Part shown: one piece after another, positions 52,877 through 62,481 of the stretch
How the letters are laid out: every line of letters starts with the position of its first letter
Position numbering within the stretch: position 1 is the stretch's first letter
Assembly (NCBI RefSeq): GCF_900109685.1
Contig: NZ_FOBB01000003.1
Span: forward strand, 620,001 to 684,000
From: Chitinophaga rupis
Lineage (GTDB): Bacteria; Bacteroidota; Bacteroidia; Chitinophagales; Chitinophagaceae
Length of the DNA stretch: 64,000 nucleotides
Direction of reading: 5' to 3'
Notes under the pieces: generated by a model
What the model was told of the DNA's origin: nothing
What the model saw: only the letters and a program-made list of their open reading frames with translations
The model's database searches: none
Translations under genes and position numbers: made by a program

Positions 52877-53698
52877 ATGATGTGGGAAACTTTATATAAT
52901 TACCTGGATACGCAATGTGCTACCATAGCGGATCTGCTGCCGGCCATCGGCAAAAAGGCCGCCCCGGACCATGTGCACAAGCTACGCACCTCCATAAAAA
53001 GGGCGCGGGCCTGCCTTACACTGATCAAACAATTCAGCGGTAAGCAGTTCAAAGGGAAACGCTATGCTAAGCTCCTGAAAATATTACAACAGGAGGCAGG
53101 TGCGCTGCGCGATCTGCAGCTGCAACAGGAGAGCCTACGGCAATACACCAAAAAGAGCCCGCAACAGTACCGGTTCTTTAAAGCGCTGTTAAAAGATCAT
53201 ACCCGCCAGGCCAAAGAGCAGGCCCAGGCTACTACACAGGCCTTTCCTCAAACTTTTATTAAAAAGCTGCGCAAACAGCCGTCACAATTACCACACCTTT
53301 CCCATAAACAGCTCAGCAAACATTTACAGGAGCAATATGCCGCCATTACCATACCTGCAGGCCATATAGCGGCGGAGAAATGGCACAGCCTGCGCAAAGA
53401 GATCAAACGCCTGCATTACCAGCTGGAAATATCGCAGCCCTTGTTTGAAGGATCTGCAGCGCTGCCCGTTATGTTACAGTTCACAGACGAAGCAGGCAGC
53501 CGCTTAGGTAGCTGGCACGATCTGCTGGCGCTGCAACAATTCATACGCAACAGCATGCAGCTCATGCACAGCGAGCAAATTGTCTTACCGCGCGGTATAG
53601 ATGGTTTATTGAAACAGCTGGCCGCAGACACGCAGCAACAGCTGCAACGAAGCAGGGAATGGATAAAGCAAAAACCAGGAGTACAATGGCCTGAATAA
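52877..53698 (+). CDS. CHAD domain protein
   Basis: A 273-residue all-helical protein with conserved histidine/arginine clusters of the CHAD domain: VHKLRTSIKRARACL near residue 34 and WHSLRKEIKRLHYQLE near residue 177. CHAD proteins bind inorganic polyphosphate through these basic residues. It stands alone without an adjacent CYTH domain. It converges with the permease gene with a 5-base gap. Confidence 0.87.
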   Translation: MMWETLYNYLDTQCATIADLLPAIGKKAAPDHVHKLRTSIKRARACLTLIKQFSGKQFKGKRYAKLLKILQQEAGALRDLQLQQESLRQYTKKSPQQYRFFKALLKDHTRQAKEQAQATTQAFPQTFIKKLRKQPSQLPHLSHKQLSKHLQEQYAAITIPAGHIAAEKWHSLRKEIKRLHYQLEISQPLFEGSAALPVMLQFTDEAGSRLGSWHDLLALQQFIRNSMQLMHSEQIVLPRGIDGLLKQLAADTQQQLQRSREWIKQKPGVQWPE

Positions 53699-53703
53699 AT
53701 TAA

Positions 53704-56109
53704 TTACTCCGTTCTCAGGCTCTTCACCGGGTTGGCCAGCGCTGCTTTTAATGCAGAATGCCCTACGGTAAGCCATGCAATCAATACAGAAGACAACAGC
53801 GTAATAATAAAGAATCCTACTCCAAGATCGATCCTGAAAGTATACTGCTGCAACCACTGCTGCATACAGTACCAGGCTACCGGCGCAGCTACCAGGAACG
53901 CAATGGTAATAAGTATGGTAAACTCGCGGGATAACAACAGCACAATATTACCCGCAGATGCGCCCAGCACCTTGCGGATGCCAATTTCTTTTTTGCGCCG
54001 CGCCGCCATAAAAGATACCAGCCCATACAAACCCAAGCAGGATATGAAAATGGCCAGGCCTGCAAATATTTTGAAAAGCTGTGAAAGCTGATCCTCCTGC
54101 TTATAATAAGCCGCTACTGTGTCATCAACAAAATTATATTCAAACGCATAATCCGGGAACACCTTATTCCAGATCTTTTCTATTGCAGCTATGGCTACCC
54201 TGGTTTTACCGGGCGCTATTTTAATGTTGGTCATGCGGTAAGAGCCTTTTAGAGTGGTCATTGCCACCTCACCAACAGGATCGCGGAGAGAGCTGATATG
54301 ATAGTCTTTTACTACACCTACAATAGGCCAGGGGTGGCGGCTTGCCGGTGCTGCAATGAGCTTGCCGATGGCATCCTGCGGATTGCTGAAACCCAGCTTT
54401 TTTGCCAGGCTCTCATTCACAATAAATTCACGTGCGGTATCTGAAGCAAAATAAGTACGCCCTGCCACCAGCTGCAGTTTGTAAATATTAAAATAGCCGG
54501 TATCTGCGGGCTTCATATTTACGATCAGATCTGCCTTACCGGTATTATTGGTACCCAGGCGCAGGTCTGTAGCCCAGCTGGCACTACCCACCGGTGCAAA
54601 GGCGCTGAAGCTTACGGCCTGTATGCCCGGCTCCTGCATTAAGAGGTTGCGCACCAGTGCTAATTTAGCCTGGCTTGCACTGTCCTGTGGAAAGCCTGCG
54701 TTTATAACAGCTTCTTTATTAAAACCCATATCTGCATTGCTGAAATAATTCAGCTGGGAAACCACTACCAGCGTGGCAATGATCAATACCTGCGCAATTA
54801 CGAATTGCAGGATCACCAGCCCCCTGCGGAGTGTGATGCCTTTTGCTTTTTCCGCACTGACCCTGTTCTTAAGCACACTAATGGGGTTAAAACCAGAGAG
54901 CACCAGCGCCGGGTAAAAGCCGGCCAACAGGGTTACCACCAGCCAGGTGCATAGTATAAACCCAATAATAGCAGGACTAATTAATAAATTCAGCGGCATT
55001 TTAATTTCCAGCAGCCGGTTTATAAAAGGTATGCAAATAACCGCCACTATTACAGCGACTACAATGGCAATAAAACAGGTAATACCGGTTTCACCAAAGA
55101 ACTGTGCTATCAATTGCTGCCGGTTGCTGCCCAATGCCTTGCGCACCCCTACTTCCCGGGAACGGTTAACAGCATTGGCAGTTGAAAGATTAATAAAATT
55201 AACGCAGGCAATAATAAGCAGGAAGATGCCAATAAGGCTCAATGCAGTGATGAGCGCTGTGCTGAAAACGCGGTGGTTGAAATTATCAAAACGTTTATCA
55301 AAATGGATCTCTTTCAGCGGTTGCAGCGTTAGTTCATAACCGGCATCTGCCGGTGCAACGTATTTGCTTAAGAAAGCTGGCAACAGCGCATTCATACGCG
55401 CTTCAGTAACATTGGAACGCAGCTGCACAAAACAATAATGATCATCCCACAGCTCCACCCAGCTTTCTATATTTTTCCCCACTAGCGCTTTGATGGTGGT
55501 ATGGGATATAACTACACCCAAAGGAAAATCAGTGTTAGATGGCGGATCATTAATAATACCGGTAACCCTTATAGGCTGGTTGTACACTTTAAGAACCTTT
55601 CCCATGGCCTGTTGCCAGCTACCAAAATATTTCGTGGCGATCGCTTTTGTAAGCACCGCCGTATTTGTTTCGCTAAGGACGTTAGCGGGATTACCTGCAA
55701 TAATGCTGAAATCAAACATGCTGAAGAACTGCGGCTCTGCAAAGAAAACACCGATAGGCTCTTTAAACTTTTTCACGGTTTCACCAGCAGCACCGGTAAC
55801 GATCACCTGCACATCCCGGTCGCCATAAATAGCCGCCGACCTTTCTACCTGCGGAAGCTCCGCTCTTAATGCTGCTGCCAATGGAAAAGAGGCCGTCGCG
55901 GAATAGCCGCCCTGGTTATTCACTCTTACCACCCGGTAAATATGCTCTTTGTTGGCATGAAAAGTATCAAAGCTTTTTTCATATGCCAATACCAGGAAGA
56001 TCAGCAGAAAGGCGCTAAACCCTACCACCAGTCCTGTAATATTTACAAAGAAGTGGGTCCTGTTACGCAACAGATTGCGGAAGCCGGTTTTGAAATAATT
56101 GTTGAGCAT
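53704..56109 (-). CDS. MacB/FtsX-type ABC transporter permease
   Basis: An 801-residue permease with two FtsX-type units, eight or more membrane helices and large MacB-like periplasmic domains. ATG at 56109 gives MLNNYFKTGFRNLLRNRTHFFVN, the family opening. Typical pieces are NRSREVGVRKALGSNRQQLI in the first FtsX unit and RRKKEIGIRKVLGASAGNIV in the second. No ATPase gene is adjacent. Such Bacteroidota permeases are common and likely export peptides or lipids. Confidence 0.9.
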   Translation of the reverse strand: MLNNYFKTGFRNLLRNRTHFFVNITGLVVGFSAFLLIFLVLAYEKSFDTFHANKEHIYRVVRVNNQGGYSATASFPLAAALRAELPQVERSAAIYGDRDVQVIVTGAAGETVKKFKEPIGVFFAEPQFFSMFDFSIIAGNPANVLSETNTAVLTKAIATKYFGSWQQAMGKVLKVYNQPIRVTGIINDPPSNTDFPLGVVISHTTIKALVGKNIESWVELWDDHYCFVQLRSNVTEARMNALLPAFLSKYVAPADAGYELTLQPLKEIHFDKRFDNFNHRVFSTALITALSLIGIFLLIIACVNFINLSTANAVNRSREVGVRKALGSNRQQLIAQFFGETGITCFIAIVVAVIVAVICIPFINRLLEIKMPLNLLISPAIIGFILCTWLVVTLLAGFYPALVLSGFNPISVLKNRVSAEKAKGITLRRGLVILQFVIAQVLIIATLVVVSQLNYFSNADMGFNKEAVINAGFPQDSASQAKLALVRNLLMQEPGIQAVSFSAFAPVGSASWATDLRLGTNNTGKADLIVNMKPADTGYFNIYKLQLVAGRTYFASDTAREFIVNESLAKKLGFSNPQDAIGKLIAAPASRHPWPIVGVVKDYHISSLRDPVGEVAMTTLKGSYRMTNIKIAPGKTRVAIAAIEKIWNKVFPDYAFEYNFVDDTVAAYYKQEDQLSQLFKIFAGLAIFISCLGLYGLVSFMAARRKKEIGIRKVLGASAGNIVLLLSREFTILITIAFLVAAPVAWYCMQQWLQQYTFRIDLGVGFFIITLLSSVLIAWLTVGHSALKAALANPVKSLRTE

Positions 56110-56231
56110 AACAGCCTGCACAACGAACACAGTGCCACTTTTATATTTAGATGAAAATCAATGGAGTATAACTGTTAAACAATGCGCACATTGTCCGGTT
56201 TCAATACAAAATGTCCGGAAACGAACAAAGG

Positions 56232-56392
56232 TGAATTACGAATTAGAATGCCGCGATTCATTAAAGCGATTAGATTTTATCTATGACACACATCTAATTA
56301 CGCTTATAATCTAAACTGAGGTTCTGGTAACCTGCCTTCCGCAGTACTTAATTCGTAATTAAATAATTCGTAATTGACAATTCGTAATTGCC
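56232..56392. repeat. Class A heptamer element, overlapping the end of hutG
   Basis: The left arm (56232-56247) and the right arm (56344-56392, AATTCGT/AATTGAC units) are inverted. The right arm covers the hutG stop at 56359-56361 and its last nine codons. One unit there has eight bases. No clear terminator is inside this copy. Confidence 0.72.
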
Positions 56393-57354
56393 TCAAACAC
56401 CAGCCCAGCACCCAGCTTCGCGGTGCGGTTATCAATATCCAGCGCGGGATTTAGTTCTGCAATATCCAGCCCGGCCAGCTTACCGCTTTGTAATATCAGC
56501 CGGTAACATTCCATAAAAACGCCGCCGGGTAAAATGCCGTTATAAGCAGTAGCGCTTACACCAGGCGCAAAAGGCGCGGCAAATACATCCAGGTCAATGG
56601 TGAGGTAGATCTTATCTACCTGTTGTAAAAACTGTGCAATGGTAGTTTGGAGGCTTGTTAGATCCTGCATATGAAATACCGCTGCCGGAATAATTTGTAC
56701 ACCCAGCTCGCGGGCTATGCGAAATAGCTGCTGCGTATTGCTATGCGTTTGAATGCCTAAAGCCAGGTAATGAAATGGCTTTTCCTGCAACCTGCAATCC
56801 TGCGCCAGCTGCCAGAAACCGGTGCCGGAGCTGGGGCCTTCCTCACCTGGGATGCGCAGGTCAAAATGGGCGTCAAAATTAATTAACCCGGTCTTTTGTT
56901 CCGGAAAGGATTGATAGATACCACGGGCATGACCATACGTAATCTCATGTCCGCCGCCCAGTAAAATGGGAGTATAGCCTGCAGCATGCAGCTGTTGTAC
57001 TGCATCGCTTAGTGCGCCCTGGGCTGCTTCCAGGTTTTGATCAGCGCAAACAATATCTCCTGCATCCAGTAATAAAAGCTGCTCATTAAAATGTACCGGC
57101 AGGTTGGCGCAGGCCTTACGTAAGGCCACGGCCCCCTGTGCAGCCCCTGCCCTGCCTTTGTTACGGCGCACGCCTTCGTCACAGGCAAATCCTAACAGCG
57201 CTATGCCTTGCTGGCCGGGCTTTAAGGACGGCAGCTGTAAAAGATGCACGGGTTGTATACGCTGATGCCATCTTAATACCTCCGGGTCCGTGCCGTCAAT
57301 GCGGCCGGTCCATACATTTGCAGCGGTGGGTTGGTAATAGTTGCCTGCTGTCAT
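56359..57354 (-). CDS. hutG: Formimidoylglutamase
   Basis: Hydrolyses N-formimino-L-glutamate to glutamate and formamide, the last step of the hut pathway. It is a 331-residue ureohydrolase (arginase fold) with manganese-binding blocks LGGGHEITYG, INFDAHFDLRI and LTIDLDVFAAPF. It follows hutI by 11 bases. The last nine residues, ITNCQLRII, and the stop codon are encoded by a class A heptamer array, replacing the usual end of the protein; the catalytic core is complete. Confidence 0.92.
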   Translation of the reverse strand: MTAGNYYQPTAANVWTGRIDGTDPEVLRWHQRIQPVHLLQLPSLKPGQQGIALLGFACDEGVRRNKGRAGAAQGAVALRKACANLPVHFNEQLLLLDAGDIVCADQNLEAAQGALSDAVQQLHAAGYTPILLGGGHEITYGHARGIYQSFPEQKTGLINFDAHFDLRIPGEEGPSSGTGFWQLAQDCRLQEKPFHYLALGIQTHSNTQQLFRIARELGVQIIPAAVFHMQDLTSLQTTIAQFLQQVDKIYLTIDLDVFAAPFAPGVSATAYNGILPGGVFMECYRLILQSGKLAGLDIAELNPALDIDNRTAKLGAGLVFEAITNCQLRII

Positions 57355-57365
57355 TTATGTGTTGT

Positions 57366-58592
57366 TTATTGGATCAGGATACCGGCCTTCCATACCAGCT
57401 CCGGTTTTAGCTTACCCTGGTAATAGAGTATATCACGGTAATCCGCAGTGGCATAAGCCTGCATATCTGCCGCATATTGCGCTTCCAGCTGCCCAACCTG
57501 CGTAAGCTGTAAAGCAGGTGCAGCCCGCACCGTTAATGCGGCCAGTGTTTCTGCCATGGATAAATGCTGGGCGGCGCTTAGTACAGCTGCCTGTATCAGC
57601 AGGTCACCCATAGGGGCCGAGCCGGGGTTCCAGTCGCTGGCAATGGCCAGGCTGGCGCCTGCATCCAGCAGCTTACGCGCCGGTGCGTAGTGCATGCCTA
57701 AACCCAGGGAAGCGCCGGGTAATACTACGGCAGTGGTGTTGGATGCAGCCAGCAGTGCAATTTCTTTTTCTGTACTGGCTTCCAGGTGGTCGGCAGATAA
57801 GGCGCCCGCTTCCACAGCTACGGCGCTGCCGCCGGCGCTGAACTGGTCTGCATGCACCGTAGCAGCAAATCCCAGCTGTTTGGCGGCCAGTAAAAAAGTA
57901 CGTGCATCCGTTGGCGTAAAGGCCGTTTCTTCAATGAAAATATCCACCCGCTTAGCCAATTGTTCTGCCTGTAATACGGGTAATAGCTCTGCCAGTATCC
58001 AGCTTAAATATTCAGCCGGAGCGCCTTTATAATCTTTGGGCAGCATATGTGCTGCCAGGCAGGTAGGTATCAGCGTAGCAGCGGTATGCAGGGAGGCGCT
58101 TTGTATGGCCTGCAGCATTTTTACTTCGTTCACCAGATCCAGCCCGTAACCGCTTTTCACTTCAATGGTGGTAACGCCCTCCTGTAAATGCCGGTTAGCG
58201 CGGGCTACGGTGTTCTCTGCCAAAGTAACATCATCGGCTATACGGGTTTTCATTACTGAATCCCATATACCGCCGCCGGCACGGGCTATTTCCAGGTAGC
58301 TTTTCCCGGCAATACGCATAGCATAGTCGCGGTTGCGGTTACCATCAAAACAAATATGTGTATGGCAATCAATAAACCCCGGCAGCAAAACCATAGGCTT
58401 ATCAATAAAATGTACTTCGCATTGCGGGTATTCCTGCTGCAGGGTGGCAAAGCGGCCAATAGCAGTAATAGTATCACCGGTTATGAGTATACCGCCTTTT
58501 TCTATCAATGGCAATTGCTCATCCTGCAAAGGGCCTTTTAACGGCAGCCCGCTCATGGGCAATATCTGGGAAAAAGGGCCTATCAGTAACAT
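57366..58592 (-). CDS. hutI: Imidazolonepropionase
   Basis: Opens the imidazolone ring to give N-formimino-L-glutamate. It is a 408-residue amidohydrolase. Metal ligands are in PGFIDCHTHICF; EVKSGYGLDL, HADQFS and ALSADHLEAS are the other active-site blocks, and IASDWNPGSAP closes it. It lies 29 bases after hutU and 11 before hutG in the operon. Confidence 0.95.
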   Translation of the reverse strand: MLLIGPFSQILPMSGLPLKGPLQDEQLPLIEKGGILITGDTITAIGRFATLQQEYPQCEVHFIDKPMVLLPGFIDCHTHICFDGNRNRDYAMRIAGKSYLEIARAGGGIWDSVMKTRIADDVTLAENTVARANRHLQEGVTTIEVKSGYGLDLVNEVKMLQAIQSASLHTAATLIPTCLAAHMLPKDYKGAPAEYLSWILAELLPVLQAEQLAKRVDIFIEETAFTPTDARTFLLAAKQLGFAATVHADQFSAGGSAVAVEAGALSADHLEASTEKEIALLAASNTTAVVLPGASLGLGMHYAPARKLLDAGASLAIASDWNPGSAPMGDLLIQAAVLSAAQHLSMAETLAALTVRAAPALQLTQVGQLEAQYAADMQAYATADYRDILYYQGKLKPELVWKAGILIQ

Positions 58593-58621
58593 GTAAAAAA
58601 GTTTAGGTAAAGACTCCTGTA

Positions 58622-60295
58622 CTAATAAATACGGATCCCGAATTTATCGCCCCACTCCTGCGCTTTCTCATAACCGGCATCTGCATGGCGGAAAATGCCC
58701 ATAGCAGGGTCATTAAACAGTACGCGCTGCAGGCAGGCCGCTGCACGGTCTGTGCCATCTGCTAATACCACCATCCCTGCATGCTGGGAGTATCCCATGC
58801 CTACGCCGCCACCGTGGTGGAATGATACCCAGGTAGCGCCACCCGCTGTATTAGACATCAGGTTCAGCAAAGGCCAGTCGGATACCGCATCAGAGCCGTC
58901 TTTCATAGCTTCTGTTTCCCGGTTGGGAGAGGCTACAGAACCACAATCCAAATGATCGCGGCCTATTACAATGGGCGCTTTTACTTTGCCGCTACGTACC
59001 AGCTCATTAAAGATGAGCCCTGCTTTTTCACGCTCACCCAAACCCAGCCAGCATATGCGGGAGGGTAAGCCCTGGAAGGCAATTTTTTGCTGCGCCTGTT
59101 GTAACCAGTTAATAAGCGCGGTATTCTCCGGAAAAGCTTCCATCAGCGCACGGTCGGTAGTATAAATATCTTCCGGATCGCCTGACAGTGCTACCCAGCG
59201 GAAAGGGCCTTTACCTTCGCAGAACAAAGGACGTATATACGCCGGCGTGAACCCGGGGAAATTAAAAGCCCTGGCCTCTCCCCCGGCTTTAGCAAACTCA
59301 CGCAGGTTATTGCCGTAGTCAAATGTTACCGCCCCCTTATCCTGCAAGGCCAGCATATAGCCTACATGGCGGGCCATGCTTTTTAAGGAGCGCTGCTCAT
59401 AAGCTGCGGCATCTTTTTTACGCAACTCCGCCGCTTCCGTTAAAGAAAGGCCGTTGGGTATATAACCATTCAGCGGGTCGTGCGCAGAAGTTTGATCCGT
59501 AAGTATATCGGGAATAATATTATCGCGCAGCAGCTTTTCCAGCAGATCGCCTGCATCGCTTACCAGCCCTATGGAAAGCGCCTGCCCTTTTGCTTTAGCT
59601 TCCTGCGCCCATTGTATGGCTTCCTCGTAGGAGTGGGTCATGCGGTCAATGTAGCGGGTATCCAGGCGTTTCTGAATACGTGCAGGGTCCACATCTGCAC
59701 CCAGCAATACCGCCCCTGCCATGGTAGCAGCCAGTGGCTGAGCGCCGCCCATACCACCTAAACCAGCCGTTACTAACAGCTTACCTTTCAGGCTGCCGTT
59801 AAAATGCCGGCGCCCGCATTCCACAAAGGTTTCATAGGTGCCCTGTAAAATACCCTGCGTACCTATATAGATCCAGCTACCGGCCGTCATTTGCCCAAAC
59901 ATCATTAAACCTTTTGCACGCAGCTCATTAAAATGTTCCCAGGTAGCCCATTTAGGCACCAGGTTACTATTGGCCAGCAATACCCTTGGGGCCTGTGCAT
60001 GCGTGCGTACAATACCTACCGGCTTACCGGATTGTATAAGCAGCGAGTGTTCCTCATCCAGCTCCAGCAGCAGCTGTATGATCTTTTGCAGGGCTTCGCG
60101 GTTACGGGCTGCCTGGCCTATGCCGCCGTACACCACCAGCTCATCGGGGTTCTCTGCTACTTCGTGATCCAGGTTGTTGAGCAGCATGCGCAGGGGCGCT
60201 TCTGTTTGCCAGCTTTTAGCATGCAGCTGTGTGCCACGGGGCGCTTTATAATGCGGGTGTGCCGCGTAGGTATTAATAAAGTCCGAACTGGTCAT
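58622..60295 (-). CDS. hutU: Urocanate hydratase
   Basis: Converts urocanate to imidazolonepropionate using a tightly bound NAD. It is 557 residues long, near the family norm. Blocks include VYGGIGQAARN, LTAGLGGMGGAQPLAATMAG (dinucleotide binding; shown here as two overlapping parts) and the catalytic Cys in RDHLDCGSVASPNRETE. It overlaps the end of hutH by 23 bases, so the two are translationally coupled. Confidence 0.96.
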   Translation of the reverse strand: MTSSDFINTYAAHPHYKAPRGTQLHAKSWQTEAPLRMLLNNLDHEVAENPDELVVYGGIGQAARNREALQKIIQLLLELDEEHSLLIQSGKPVGIVRTHAQAPRVLLANSNLVPKWATWEHFNELRAKGLMMFGQMTAGSWIYIGTQGILQGTYETFVECGRRHFNGSLKGKLLVTAGLGGMGGAQPLAATMAGAVLLGADVDPARIQKRLDTRYIDRMTHSYEEAIQWAQEAKAKGQALSIGLVSDAGDLLEKLLRDNIIPDILTDQTSAHDPLNGYIPNGLSLTEAAELRKKDAAAYEQRSLKSMARHVGYMLALQDKGAVTFDYGNNLREFAKAGGEARAFNFPGFTPAYIRPLFCEGKGPFRWVALSGDPEDIYTTDRALMEAFPENTALINWLQQAQQKIAFQGLPSRICWLGLGEREKAGLIFNELVRSGKVKAPIVIGRDHLDCGSVASPNRETEAMKDGSDAVSDWPLLNLMSNTAGGATWVSFHHGGGVGMGYSQHAGMVVLADGTDRAAACLQRVLFNDPAMGIFRHADAGYEKAQEWGDKFGIRIY

Positions 60296-61841
60296 GATGA
60301 ATGCCGTTTAAAGTTAATTGATGCTGTAAAGCCACTTCATTGGCTACACGCACCAGTGATTGATCGGTGATGATGGTATGTAAGGCTTGTATATCATAAG
60401 CAAATACACGGTCCTTTTTGGCAAAGCTTACCTGCTCCCGTGTAAAACGGTGGCAGGCTTCCAGTATGGGACCGGACTGTAAGGGGCGGCGGAAATCCAC
60501 GGCCTGCGCGGCATACAGCAGCTCTATAGCCAGTATGTATTCCAGGTTGCCTATTACCTGGTGCAGCTTACGCCCGCTAATGGAGCCCATGGATACATGA
60601 TCTTCCTGCCCCAGGGAGGTAGGCACGCTATCCGCGCTGGCAGGGAAGCACAGCGTTTTATTTTCTGTGACCAATGCAGCCGTAGTGTATTGCGGTATCA
60701 TAAAACCCGAGTTCAGACCGGCATTTTCAATCAATAATTTAGGCAGGCCATACCGCCCTTCTATCATCATATAGCTGCGCCGGTCTGAAATATTGCCCAG
60801 CTCCGCAGCCGCTATGGTAGCATAATCCAGCGGTAAGGCCATAGGCTGCCCGTGAAAGTTGCCGCCACTGATGGTATCATCGGCACTAAAAATAATAGGG
60901 TTGTCTGTTACTGCATTCAGCTCAATAGTGGTAAGCTCCAGCAGGTGCTTCCAGGCAGTGCGCGATGCGCCGTGCACCTGCGGCATACAACGCAGGGAGT
61001 AAGGGTCCTGCACCCGGCCGCAATCCACATGCGATGCCATGATCTCTGAATTTTCCAGCATTACCTTTAAACGGTGCGCCACCAGCTGGTTGCCGGGAAA
61101 TGGGCGGATGGCATGCAGGCGCGGATCAAAGGGTTTGGCGGTGCCCATTAGCCCTTCCAGCGACATAGCGCCAATAATATCCGCTGCTTCCAGCGCATAA
61201 TACAATCGCTCCAAAGCCTTTACTGCAAAGGCTAAAATAAACTGCGTGCCGTTGATCAGGGCCAGGCCTTCTTTAGGGCCTAATACAACCGGTTCCAGCC
61301 CTTCCCGTTGCAAAGCTTCAGCACCGGTAATGGTTTGGCCTTTATATTTTACATGTCCCAATCCTATTAATGGAAGGAACAGGTGTGAAAGCGGCGCCAG
61401 GTCGCCGGAAGCGCCTACAGAGCCTTTTTCCGGCACCAGGGGCGTAATGCCCTGTTCAATAAACCATATAATACGTTCCAGTGTGGCCGGTGCAATACCG
61501 GAGTAACCCTGTGCCAGCGCATGTACTTTGGTGATCAGCATCAGGCGGGCTATTTCATCCGGGATACTATCCCCCACGCCTACACTATGGCTTTGCAGAA
61601 TGTTGTATTGCAAAGCGCGGGTATCCTCTTCGGAGATCTTGGTATCGCACAAAGGACCAAAGCCGGTGTTAATGCCGTATACAATGGAATGCTGCGCTAC
61701 AATGGTTTGTACATGATCATAGCTGGCTTTTACTTTGGCCATTACCTGCGGGGTAAGTATAGCGGGTATGCGGCCGGCAGCTATGTCCAGTGCACGGCCT
61801 GCCGTTAGCTGGTCTATACCGTATCTGAAAGCTTCGCTCAT
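60273..61841 (-). CDS. hutH: Histidine ammonia-lyase
   Basis: Removes ammonia from L-histidine to give urocanate, the first step of the pathway. It is 522 residues long. The Ala144-Ser-Gly146 triplet in GSVGASGDLAPLSH forms the MIO cofactor. YGINTGFGPLCDTKI and QEDHVSMGSISGRKLHQV are further active-site pieces. It starts 14 bases after the marR stop and overlaps hutU. Confidence 0.96.
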   Translation of the reverse strand: MSEAFRYGIDQLTAGRALDIAAGRIPAILTPQVMAKVKASYDHVQTIVAQHSIVYGINTGFGPLCDTKISEEDTRALQYNILQSHSVGVGDSIPDEIARLMLITKVHALAQGYSGIAPATLERIIWFIEQGITPLVPEKGSVGASGDLAPLSHLFLPLIGLGHVKYKGQTITGAEALQREGLEPVVLGPKEGLALINGTQFILAFAVKALERLYYALEAADIIGAMSLEGLMGTAKPFDPRLHAIRPFPGNQLVAHRLKVMLENSEIMASHVDCGRVQDPYSLRCMPQVHGASRTAWKHLLELTTIELNAVTDNPIIFSADDTISGGNFHGQPMALPLDYATIAAAELGNISDRRSYMMIEGRYGLPKLLIENAGLNSGFMIPQYTTAALVTENKTLCFPASADSVPTSLGQEDHVSMGSISGRKLHQVIGNLEYILAIELLYAAQAVDFRRPLQSGPILEACHRFTREQVSFAKKDRVFAYDIQALHTIITDQSLVRVANEVALQHQLTLNGIHHDQFGLY

Positions 61842-61855
61842 AGTTTTGGTGTATG

Positions 61856-62359
61856 TTATTGTTGTATGGGATGGGTTTGCGCCAATTCAGTTGTAATACG
61901 GGCCGACAAAGGTACCTGCTGCACCGCCTGTTCTACCTGCGCAATGGCGTCCAGGATCTGCCGGCTTTGTTTATGCGAAGCCGTTAGCTGGGTCATGGCG
62001 CCGGTAATGGCGGTCCATATGGGCTGTACCTGTTGCAGCAGCTCCTCTCCTTTTTTAGTAAGCATTACCAGCTGCCGCCGCCCATCATCCGGACAGGGAG
62101 CGGTTTTTACCAGTCCTTTTTTTCGCAGGCTGGTGATCATCTGGCTTACGGCGGAGTGGGATATTTCCAGTGTATCTGCAATGTCTATCAGGGGAACGGG
62201 TTGCTGCTTGGAGAGTACATAGAACACGGGGAACCAGCTGGCGTCAAAGGGTATACCGGCTTGCTCGTATACCTTGTTCACCTCCATCAGGAAGTACTCG
62301 CTAAGCCGCCGTAAACGGCTGCCAAATACCAGGAAACCAAGCGCAGGATAGAAAGACAT
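61856..62359 (-). CDS. MarR-family regulator of the hut operon
   Basis: A 167-residue MarR-type winged-helix protein. The recognition region LIDIADTLEISHSAVSQMITSLRKKGLV and the wing PDDGRRQLVMLTKKGEELL are clear. It is the first gene of the hut operon, 14 bases before hutH, so it most likely controls it, in place of the HutC of proteobacteria. The inducer may be histidine or urocanate. A palindrome at 62487-62504 is a candidate operator. Confidence 0.88.
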   Translation of the reverse strand: MSFYPALGFLVFGSRLRRLSEYFLMEVNKVYEQAGIPFDASWFPVFYVLSKQQPVPLIDIADTLEISHSAVSQMITSLRKKGLVKTAPCPDDGRRQLVMLTKKGEELLQQVQPIWTAITGAMTQLTASHKQSRQILDAIAQVEQAVQQVPLSARITTELAQTHPIQQ

Positions 62360-62362
62360 ACG

Positions 62363-62480
62363 TTAATTAATAATTAATGATTAATAATTAATCGGTAACA
62401 TTCCGCTGCATTAAGCGTTCGGCGTTAAGCATTCAGCGTTTAACATTAAGCTTTTTGCTTTCTGCTTTGCGCTTTCAGCT
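62363..62480. repeat. Heptamer arrays with changing unit in the hut leader
   Basis: Block one (62363-62394) has TAATTAA units. After CGCTGCATT (62404-62412) a second block (to 62480) starts as GCATTAA/GCGTTAA and passes into GCTTTCT/GCTTTCA units with the phase kept. It would be part of the 5' leader of the hut mRNA. Confidence 0.75.
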
Positions 62481-62481
62481 C

